Shown: positions 1 to 8,082 of the stretch, in pieces | Layout: each line of letters begins with the position of its first letter | Position numbering within the stretch: position 1 is the first letter of the stretch | Assembly (NCBI GenBank): GCA_024196135.1 | Contig: JAMQCK010000668.1 | Location: 1-18,009 of the forward strand | Length of the DNA stretch: 18,009 nt | DNA from: Pleurotus ostreatus/Saccharomyces cerevisiae fusant | Lineage: Eukaryota; Opisthokonta | Direction of reading: 5' to 3' | Notes under the pieces: generated by a model | What the model was told of the DNA's origin: nothing | The model's database searches: none | What the model saw: only the letters and a program-made list of their open reading frames with translations | Made by a program: the position numbers and the translations under genes

Positions 1-210
1 GTCAACCTCACGAACGCGTACACGATCTCCGCCGCGGCGTCGTACTACGAGGAGGGTGGTGTCGCGAACGAGTCGTCGGGTGGCATGGGTGGTGGTGCGC
101 CGGGCGGCGGCCAGGGTGGTCCCAGCGGCAGCGGCGCGCCCCCCAGCGGCTCCGGTGCTCCCACTGCGTCCGGCGACCTGCCTGCCTCCAGCAGCGCTTC
201 GTTCGCCTAA
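1..210 (+). CDS. 3' end of a secreted protein, possibly an extracellular intradiol dioxygenase
   Basis: The window opens inside a reading frame that runs 69 codons to a TAA at 208-210; the start and any catalytic part lie upstream. What is visible begins with a beta-strand-like segment (NLTNAYTISAAASYYEEGGV) and continues as a Gly/Pro/Ser/Ala tail with repeated GSGAP units, ending in ASSSASFA. Two N-glycosylation sequons, NLT and NES, are present. There is no hydrophobic GPI signal at the end, so a freely secreted product is more likely than an anchored one. Fungal secreted intradiol ring-cleavage dioxygenases commonly end with a strand followed by 'GGV' and a Gly-rich tail of this kind. That assignment is inference from style, because no iron ligand or core motif lies in the window. 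Other secreted enzymes with low-complexity tails remain possible. The coding status is well supported; the family is not. Confidence 0.55.
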   Translation, partial: VNLTNAYTISAAASYYEEGGVANESSGGMGGGAPGGGQGGPSGSGAPPSGSGAPTASGDLPASSSASFA

Positions 211-1073
211 GTAGTAGACGCGGGGTTTCGAGTATGCTTTTCGCAGGACATTTACGGCAGTCTCAGCGACTTGCCCTTTGACATCACTCTTCCTTCTCCT
301 TGATACGCGGAATAATTCAGTCGTTTTGATACTGCACCTAATTCATATGTGCCTTGAAATGGCAATCCTTGTTTGAACCTGAAGGGATGCAGGCTGGGTG
401 CAACCAGCGAGGCGCTTGATTGAGTGACTTGGGAGGTGAAGATAGCTGGCCGAGGGCGTCTTTCGCGATTGGCGCTGCGTCCCATGACCCATGGCGTACA
501 GACTTCTTTAGAATGACGACTGTATGCAGTTCAATAATTGCTGATCCTTAGGAAACTGAAGTCGAAGAAGTTCAACTCTTCCTCACGTGGACACCGCGTG
601 ACAGAATGATTGGCCATCAATCCGAACTTCCCTTGCTTTTGGCCACCACATCCGTCGACGTGCGCGTCCTTGCGGCTACCTCTGGCGTCGTATTTGAGTA
701 CCTCGCGCACAGGTATGCAAGACGGAGTGCAACGCGCTATACGCGTTCCCCTCCTTCACAGGCCTGCGCCAAAAATGGCTATCTTTACCATCTGAAACCC
801 AATGCGAGACATCGCCACAGTCGGACCGCCCACGCCGCGGCTTGTTGCCGCAAGATCTGCGGATTCCTCCCCTGCAATCCTTTGCGACGCGCCAGGAGGC
901 GGAATCCACCCGCGCCCACTCCTACGAGTTATAAAGGCTGGGCGCCAAGATGACACAGGCTCACCCTCTCAGCGGCCCAAGGCCCACGAACACCTCACGA
1001 CCCTCTCGGCCTCCCCCATTCGCCGCTCTCCCCGATTTGCGACTTGTAACTCCGGCGCGCTCCCACGAACACG
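211..1073. other. Intergenic region: 3' flank of the first gene and promoter of the Tvp38-like gene
   Basis: No convincing gene was found in these 863 bases. Open frames on both strands (for example 606-953 on + and 252-485 on -) show no recognisable domain, and I could not chain them through good splice sites. The stretch holds a palindromic CACGTG E-box at 584-589, a CCCAAT sequence near 799, and a TATA-like element at 930-936, in line with a promoter for the + strand gene starting at 1074. Confidence 0.6.
930..936 (+). promoter_or_regulatory. Candidate TATA element of the Tvp38-like gene
   Basis: TATAAAG lies about 140 bases upstream of the proposed ATG at 1074, followed by a C/T-rich stretch. 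The match is good, but one hexamer in 860 bases can occur by chance, and no transcription start is known. Confidence 0.35.
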
Positions 1074-2312
1074 ATGCCCCGCCACACACGACAAGCGCCT
1101 TCTTATGCTGAGCTCGCGCCGCTCAACCCGATTGTGCAGCCGAGGCCGATACACCATGATCAGTGGGAGCCGGACGCGCAGACTCTTGCGCCGGCGCCTC
1201 AGTATCAATATACGCCCACCCGCACTGGCATGGCTCGTACACCAAGTCCAACACCAAGCGAAGCGAATATGCTTGCGGGCAAGATGCCGTACAGTGGGTC
1301 TGTGATGCTGAAAATGTACTGGAGTATGTCATCTCATATAAATCCAACGTGTTGTTACTAACTTATGGCCAGAACAAATCGTTGTTGCGGTCATCCTTTT
1401 GGTTGCTTTCATCGTCATCTTCGCGATGAACGACAGGATATTGCACGCGCTTCGGCCTGTCAAGGCGTGGATGGACGAGTAAGTTTTAGCTACCCTTTAC
1501 GAGATGATGATTGACGATGAGCGCAGGCGTCCGTGGGGCTTCGTTATTCCTCTAGCGATATACATCGCCATATCCTTTCCGCCACTCATTGGCCAGGAAG
1601 TCGTCGCGATGTTCTGTGGTATGATCTGGGGTCTGGGCGAGGGCTTCGGGATAGTCGCGGCAGGGACGGTCATCGGCGAGATTTTGCTCTTCTTGTACGT
1701 CTTTCCTTGAGGAGCGGACCGTCGAGCGCAGCGCTAACCTCCTCCAAGGCTGGTCAAGTACTTCTTCAGGGCACGGTTGCAGAAGAAGGAAGAAACCGGC
1801 GTGTCCTACGCCTGCTATGCCCGCGTCGTACGCGAAGGTGGCTGGATGATCTGCGCTGCTTTCCGATTGAGTGTCTTCCCGCCGCATTGTGAGTAACCTC
1901 TTCACGTTCCTATCGAGCGCACACTTACCACCTTTCTTAAAGTCGTCACCGTCCTCGTAGCCGCTTGCGACGTCCAGCTATGGGTCTACCTCATTGCCAT
2001 CGTCATCGGCTTCCCGCGACAGATGCTCCCCGTCTACCTCGGCGTCGTCCTCGACGACAAGGATGAAGGCAGTACGTGCATTCTCTCGCATCTCCGTCTA
2101 TGACTTTGAATGCTGACCCTCATCCAGCGCAGCACGCGGGCCCGAAAGCCCTCAAGGGCGCCTTCGTCGCCTTCATCATCATCGTCACCATCGTCGCCGG
2201 CCGCTTCATCGGCGCGCGGGTCAAGAAGATCAAGCCCGAAATCATCTACCAGCGCAGGAAGGCGAGGCAGCACAAGCAGATGGAGTCGCTGGAGTCGTTG
2301 AACGGCGTTTAA
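1074..2312 (+). CDS. Tvp38/TMEM64 family (VTT/DedA, SNARE-associated) membrane protein
   Basis: Six exons: 1074-1323, 1373-1478, 1527-1694, 1749-1888, 1943-2071, 2128-2312. They encode 325 residues. All introns are GT-AG and 48-56 nt; the first has GTATGT and a TACTAACT branch site. Residues 1-80 are a Pro-rich cytosolic N-terminus. Hydrophobic segments follow: KQIVVAVILLVAFIVIFAMN, the stretch around FVIPLAIYIAISFPPLIG, the MFCGMIWGLGEGFGIVAAG helix hairpin, the segment with FRLSVFPPHFVTV, and a last helix near AFVAFIIIVTIVAG before a basic tail. The FCG...G.G..F.....GT..GE and R...FPPH patterns are hallmarks of the VTT domain. In yeast Tvp38 is a Golgi membrane protein found with Tlg2 vesicles; metazoan relatives act in lipid scrambling and vesicle traffic. 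Golgi or ER location here is inference. Fungi often carry several paralogues, so I give no gene symbol. The start is the first ATG of the open first exon. Confidence 0.9.
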
Positions 2313-3356
2313 ATTATATTTATTGCACGATTTGCCATGACCCTCTCTCCCTGTTCTCTGAGCTCGTCCACGATGTAGCGTACCTCGTCTGGCATATTTA
2401 TTCATGGACACTACTTACTCACGTATACGACTATTGTAAACTAACGCGATGGTTGACTTCAATTCAATCATCTCTTACTCAGCCACGACCACAGCGAGAT
2501 ACAGACTCCGCGATGATCAAGGTGAACATCTTTTCTGACCCACACCGCCAGTGACGAAGTGTGCGTGACGTCACGGTTGATTTTGCTTGCGACACGAAGA
2601 ATATGTCAGTGAAATGCTTTTCGATTCACCATAAACTCTACGTGTGGGGTATGCAATCGATGCATTCGGAGGTCTTCTACTCGTGGTATATACAACAGAC
2701 ATAGCGGATGAGTAGAGGATATGACGTTCTACATCGATACAGAGCAAAGTGAGGCGTGCGTAGCAAAAGAGTGCCAGTCGGTACTGTAACTGTTCGTACA
2801 TGGGTCGAGGCGTACATGCACCAGGTCGTGCAAATACACCGAGTTGGAGTCGTATATCTAAGGCTACAAATTCGTCCAAAGGCAGACGTTTGCCAGAATT
2901 AGGTGAAGCTGTAAGTAGGCAAAGCAAAGCGAGCGGACGGACGCGTCGGTGTATGAGCCGACGGCCATCGTCCCCATTCCGTGAATCCGAATCCAAGAGT
3001 TCGAGAGAGCGAAGCGAATCCGATATCCAGAAGAATCTGCACAAGAGACAACAAATCCAAGATGAGACGAAGGCGAAGGACAGCGCGACGGGAGCGAGAC
3101 TGACGGGAGCGACAAAGCGAGGGTGTGGGGTGCGTGTAACACGCAGTGCGCGCAGGGGGTGTGCGCGGCGCATGCGTGGGTGTGTGAAGCACTGTCTTCT
3201 AGGAGGTCGGGACCCGCCGATGGGTGTGGAGCGGCGGGTGAGGTGATGGTTCGTGCGGTACGGAGGGAGAGGCGGGGAGCTCGGATGGTACAGGGAGCAG
3301 AAGCTCCAGAGGACGCCGGCGTCCATCTGAATGGATGCTGGCAGCCCTGTACCGAG
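2313..3356. other. Convergent intergenic region with an unassigned long open frame
   Basis: This holds the 3' flanks of two convergent genes. A minus-strand frame starting at an ATG at 3326 stays open for 251 codons down to 2571, and a plus-strand frame is open at 2800-3246. Both translations are Arg/Ser/Pro-rich without any domain, signal peptide or repeat that I recognise, and the two overlap. I do not annotate either as a gene. 2400-2760 is AT-richer and looks like ordinary 3' flank. Confidence 0.5.
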
Positions 3357-3771
3357 CTAGTCGTGTACGAAAGAAGCTATGGCGGTCGGTTCGCTCTGTG
3401 AGATTTTTGTTAGCCGAATTACTCTCGATGGTGAGAATAATTTACGTACAGCGTTCCACACGTCGCGGGCATGAGCGAGGGAGTTGTTCTTGAGCTTCGC
3501 ACGAGGCGAGAGCTCGTAAACAACATCGTGCCGGTCGGACGTCGTGTCCTCCGCGGGGGGCGCGGAGGTAGCTATGGGAGCGAACCCGGCGCGCGTGGCA
3601 GCGGCGTTGAAGGGTTGCTCGGCCACCAGCTCCTCACGGGCAGGCAGCGGTGCAGACAGGGACGGAAGAACAGCTAAGACCAAAGGTCAAGACGATGCAA
3701 GACGATAAGGACAGTGAAGATGACTTACCGAACCCGACCAACCAGACTGCCAGTGCCATGGAGGGCTTCAT
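3357..3771 (-). CDS. Small secreted protein, unknown family
   Basis: Three exons on the minus strand: 3771-3729, 3673-3450 and 3395-3357. They join in frame to 101 residues. Introns are 55 and 54 nt with GTAAGT and GTACGT donors. The product starts MKPSMALAVWLVGFAVLPS, a clear signal peptide, with likely cleavage after LSA (residue 22). The first intron splits the signal peptide, which is common in fungal secreted proteins. The mature part of about 79 residues is Ala/Pro/Glu-rich with a polar middle (PAEDTTSDRHD), one NNS sequon, no cysteines and no recognisable domain. Lack of cysteine argues against a disulfide-stabilised effector or hydrophobin. A CaaX end is absent, so it is not a mating pheromone precursor. 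The last exon codes only 12 residues and is the least certain part; a longer alternative joining the acceptor before 3326 exists. I do not recognise the family. Confidence 0.55.
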
Positions 3772-3922
3772 CGTGGGGAGGAAATGGTAGCGCCACTTAA
3801 CTCATGCACAGATGTGAGAGGGGCGGGATGGGGCACAGCAAGGACAGAAGCGCTGCAGAAGACCACCCCGGGCCCATCGTATAAGTATCCTTCGCATGGC
3901 TTGTCCATCCGCTTTCGCGTAT

Positions 3923-4238
3923 AAAGGTGCTTCCCAAAAAGTCAAAGTCCCAGGGATTCGGACACAGAGCGGTGAGTCGGTCAGGCCGAGATTCCCTCCA
4001 AGTAGAGCATGGCGTATTCATTTGCGAGGGCTCCCTCATGCTTCGCGGACGTAGTTTCGTCAGAAAGTGCCTCGCTACGCGCGGAACGAATAAACTTTGT
4101 GATGGAGCGGAAGCAAAAAGCGCCCCTTATTTCCCCTTGCAGACGCAATGTGCAGGTCTCGAGGTAAGCTATCGCCGACGAATGTACGGCAGATCCCAGG
4201 ATGTTGTGCACGAATGGGGGAGGACAAAGGTGCTTCCC
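3923..4238 (+). repeat. Pair of 13-base direct repeats, 303 bases apart
   Basis: AAAGGTGCTTCCC occurs at 3923-3935 and again at 4226-4238, in the shared upstream region of the small secreted protein gene and the P450 gene. The flanks are not alike beyond a loose AAGTC(C)AAAGT further along. Two identical sites in one promoter region could be binding sites for one regulator; chance or an old local duplication are equally possible. Confidence 0.3.
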
Positions 4239-5209
4239 GATTTGGGTACAATGTTCAAGTCCAAAGTGGGATGATCGGATCACAACTTTGCACGTTCCCA
4301 CACCAACGTTGACGGCAGCTTTCAGCACTTCCCCTGCTCTTCGTCCGCACGCTCATAATCGCCGGCCATAGCCCCTCAACGTGACCGCTGAGCCCGGATA
4401 GGAAGTCTCAATCAGCCCATAACCTGGTTGTGTGTCCTCATTCGGTTGTGACTCACATGGCGCAGTCCGACCCGCTTTGCCGCACGCACCCATTCAGCCT
4501 TGGTCTCTGTAGCGACTACTGTACCTCTTCACTGTCGCAAAGGTGATGGTCATATATCACTGGCTGAACACAGCCTCTGAACGAGAAAGCTTCGCTCGGT
4601 AAGTCTCCCGCTGATGGCACCTGCCCACTGACGAGTGGTATCCATGCCCGAATCAATCTCCCTTCGAAAGATTCGGTTACACGGGACGACCAACTTCTAT
4701 CTTGCTCTGTATCTCTGGATTCCTTCAGATACTGCTCAGAGTCTTGTGGACTGTTCTATCGCCCGTATCAACATAAACGACCCTCGTTCAATCCAGCTGA
4801 CATGTAACTGCCGCGTGCGCCGTACGTACCTGTGCGTTGACACGCCCCCACATCCATTCCAGGTGCGTATGTCGCAGGAACTTTCCGTCGAACGGCAGTG
4901 CCCGCCCTCGCATTCGCCCTGCCCCGACGTTCAGGATACGCACATAGTAACAAGCCGCGAGCTCGACGACGCGACCGCACACTGGACGACGCGATCTCAT
5001 TAGACGGGCCGACCTCACTAGTGAGATGGTCTCCTGCCGACAAACTCCACCCCTTGTGAGGCCCCATGCGCCGCCGCCACCGCCGAGCATGATTGTTGAG
5101 CATGTCTCGGGCCCTCCCTGGCCCTTTGACGCTAGACGCGCTTGCGGCGTTACTAGGGTCCTTGAAGAAGCGGCGTCGACCACATCGATATGAACCTTGA
5201 CCTGCGTCG

Positions 5210-5217
5210 TATAAGAG
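5210..5217 (+). promoter_or_regulatory. Candidate TATA element of the P450 gene
   Basis: TATAAGAG sits about 90 bases upstream of the ATG at 5308, a usual distance for a fungal TATA element with a short leader. No experimental start site is available, so this is a position-based guess. Confidence 0.4.
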
Positions 5218-5307
5218 GGCCCGCGACGACACGGAACGCGCTCGACTTTTCGAACGTCCATTCACTGTAAATATTGCCTCGTTGTGCTTCTGCCTTAATC
5301 GCTCGCG

Positions 5308-7615
5308 ATGATCTTCATGAATCCATTTGCTGTCTCTGCACTTGGGGGCTTGGTATGTGGCCTACTTCTTCTCCCTTTGATCCTGATGCTCATCGTACTC
5401 AGGCCTGCCATCTCATCTTCAACTACTTCGAGCCGCAAGACCTAACCAGCCTCACCACGCTCCTCCTCCTCGTCCCCTCTGGCCTCAGCACTCTCTTCCG
5501 CCCTCATTCATCGATACTCATCTCTATACTCCTTGCATTCACTACATACCTGGGCACCCTCCTCTGCTCCATCGTCCTCTATCGCCTATCGCCCTTCCAC
5601 CCATTGGCCGAATACCCAGGACCCGTCCTATGCAAAATCACCAAGCTCTACAGCGCGTGGATATCTCTTGGCGGCAAACAGCACTTCCACTACCGCCGTC
5701 TGCATGAGAAGTATGGGGACGTCGTGCGCGTCGGTGCGTCTCGACTTGCTTTTTGGAGGGGAAATTTATCTTAACTGCACCTCCGCAGGACCTAACGAGC
5801 TTGCGTTCTTCACCGCGGACGCGATCGAGCCACTGTTCGGTTCCGCGGGCTTACCCAAGGGAACATGTAAGTCCCTCCCTCCTTCTCTCAACCCTCGATC
5901 CTATTCGACGTGCTTTACTTCACTTTTACGTGCTCTTCTCTACCCATCCATCGGAATGTTCACTCACATCCCTTGCCTAGTCTGGGACGGCCGCGTCGGC
6001 CGCAGTGAGGAAAACCGCACCCTCGTCGCCATCCACAACAAAAAGGAGCACGGCGCGCGCCGCAAGAAGTGGCAGCGCGCCTTCACGCCCTCGGCGCTTA
6101 AGGTGTACGAGCCGATTATTAGGAAGCGGGTCGCTGAATTCGTGGATACGTTGGCATGTGCGGTGGGCACGGGGGATGCATTGGCGTATACCGGTACAGC
6201 GCAGCCTGTCAACTTGTGCGAGAAGATCGCGTACTTTGCGTATGTTTTGGTGGTTTGTTATGGTGCGGTATAGGCTGACGAGCGGAATTCTTGTAGCTGG
6301 GACTTCATGTTCGACCTTGCGTGAGCTTGCATGCATCGCAACTACGATAGCTTCCTTACCGTTTCGTAGCTACGGAGGCGGCTCTGCGGCCATGCAAAAG
6401 GGCGACGTCGATGGCATGTTACACTTGCAAGACGTAGTCCAGAAGTGAGCCCACTGTGTCCTCAGGATTGTCGAACGATATACTCACCTAGCATTTTACA
6501 CAGGCCCCTCATCTTCCGCTCCCACATGCCATGGTTGGGCGATATCTGCGGGACGCTTGCTAGGTTCTTCCCAAGCCGAGTGCATGAGTTCCGGATGTGG
6601 GCTATTGGCGTCGCTGCAGCGCGCGTGCGCAAGGGCTCGCCGTATGAGGACATCTTCTACCATCTTGTGCGTCTCTTGCTACCTTCGTACAGTGTGCGAG
6701 GCTGATGGCCTTTTGTACAGGCCGACGAGGGTGGCATATCGAAGGAGAAGCCTGCTTTCCCCGAGATTGTCGCTGATGGTGAGTACACGATGCCTATGCA
6801 CTACAAATCGATACTCACGATTTCCAGGCGTCCTTGCCGTCACCGCGGGCTCCGACACGACTTCGACGGCATTGTCGGTCATCTTCTACTTCCTCATGAG
6901 CCATCCAACGGCATACCGGCGCTTGCAACGCGAGATCGACGAACAAGGCGACGACTTGTACGACTACAGACGCCAAGCAGAAATACCGTATCTCAATGCT
7001 GTCATGTAGGCCTAAATTCACGTATTGCCACCAAGTGCAGTCACTGACCTTATCCCTCATTCAGCAACGAAGCGATGCGCCTGATCCCGCCCGTGCCGGA
7101 AGGCAGCCACCGCATGGTGCGCGAGAAGGCGCAGGCGAAGGTGGTCGCTGGAAGCTACGTCCCTCCCGGCACACAGACGTTCGTGCCACAGTATACTCTT
7201 TTCCGCGACTGGCGCAACTTTTCCCCTCTCCCCGATTCCTTTGTTCCCGAGCGCTGGCTTTCCGAGGAAGACCGCATACGCCTCGAGCCTGAGATCTTCA
7301 CCAAGGTACGCTGCCTTATTCTGTTCCAACTACTCCATCTTCACTGACGCCCTTCCCAAGTCCCTCGAACCCTACCACCTCAACCGCGCCGCCTTCATCC
7401 CCTTCTCCCACGGCCCCGCCAACTGCGTCGGCAAGCAGCTCGCATACATGGAAATGCGCATGCTCCTCTGCGCCACCCTCCGGCGCTTCGACCTGCGCTT
7501 CGCGGACGGGTGGGACCCCAAGGAGTGGGAGGACGGTCTGCAGGGCTTCTTCGTTATGGTGAAGGGGAGGATGCCGGTTGTGGTGAGCGAGCGGAAGGAT
7601 GCGGCGGAGAAGTAG
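5308..7615 (+). CDS. Cytochrome P450 monooxygenase, basidiomycete microsomal type
   Basis: Eleven exons: 5308-5352, 5403-5733, 5789-5866, 5981-6239, 6297-6320, 6370-6444, 6504-6666, 6721-6778, 6828-7005, 7065-7305, 7361-7615. They encode 568 residues. All ten introns are GT-AG, 49-114 nt. The ATG at 5308 is chosen because its 15-codon exon ends at a GTATGT donor and joins in frame to ACHLIFNYFEP, a usual N-terminus in this group. Two hydrophobic segments lie at about 29-47 and 53-75, then the Pro-rich hinge YPGP (86-89). The I-helix oxygen-activation motif AGSDTT is at 351-356, the K-helix E406-A-M-R409 pair at 406-409, PERW at 465-468, and the heme loop FSHGPANCVG at 499-508 with Cys506 as iron ligand. 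The usual Arg of FxxGxRxC is Ala here, common in mushroom P450s with GPANC loops. It should be an ER-bound, reductase-dependent monooxygenase; the substrate is unknown. No breaks are seen. No biosynthetic backbone gene is adjacent, so a role in xenobiotic or lignin-derived aromatic oxidation is only a possibility. Confidence 0.95.
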
Positions 7616-8082
7616 GAGGTGAATTGGAGAAGCAAAGGCGCGACAACGAAGTTATGAAGAGGAAGAGGATGCTGATGGACGAGGAAGAACGCACCGGACG
7701 AGTAAATGGGCAATCATCGGACTTGATCACAGACTTTCTTTCATACATAAAGCTATACTAATACACCATATCGTACTTATATCGAGTCAAGATTTGTAGG
7801 CGTACATCCCTGCGACGACGTGAGTGGAGGGAGAGGGAGAGGGCAGGATAAGTAACGACTATTTCTGATTCCCTGTGAGAGTGAAGGACCCGTAAGAAGG
7901 ACGATGTAGTAACGACGAAAGCAACACGATAAACAAGCACCAGACGGATCTAGTGAAATGAGCGGGGTGGTGATACAGGATGAGGACAAGCCGTCGAAGA
8001 TGAGGCTGTGCATATTATTGAGTGCCCAAGGGCGAAAACGGGGTTTTGAAGGAGGGTACGTCGTAACGAAAAAGCGTCGCGC
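7616..8082. other. Convergent 3' flanks of the P450 and RING genes
   Basis: A 467-base gap between two convergent stops. It holds AT-richer sequence around 7735-7790, including CATAAAG at 7746-7752, which could serve as a plus-strand polyadenylation signal. Open frames here are antisense or random and carry no domain. Confidence 0.55.

Larger units (their letters stand above)
3772..5307. other. Divergent intergenic region between the small secreted protein and the P450
   Basis: About 1.5 kb without a supported gene. Short open frames on both strands (3927-4274, 4635-5003, 4788-5261) lack recognisable content. The stretch should carry two divergent promoters. It contains a 13-base direct repeat (AAAGGTGCTTCCC at 3923-3935 and 4226-4238) and a TATA-like element at 5210-5217. 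A GTTCAAGTC string near 4254 resembles a tRNA B box but has no stem around it. Confidence 0.6.

Noticed and set aside
2800..3246. 148-codon plus-strand frame, Arg/Ser-rich, SR-protein-like in places
   Set aside because: It overlaps an equally open minus-strand frame, has no flanking exons, and lacks any RNA-binding domain; the SR look comes from GA-rich sequence.
4253..4266. GTTCAAGTC string resembling a tRNA T-loop/B box (also near 10618)
   Set aside because: No complementary T-stem flanks either site, and no A box or acceptor stem lies at the right distance.
5274..5350. Alternative P450 starts upstream or at an ATG within the first intron (about 5353)
   Set aside because: The upstream frame has no ATG in the correct phase, and the intronic start would give a polar N-terminus. 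ATG 5308 plus a GTATGT donor gives a usual hydrophobic start.
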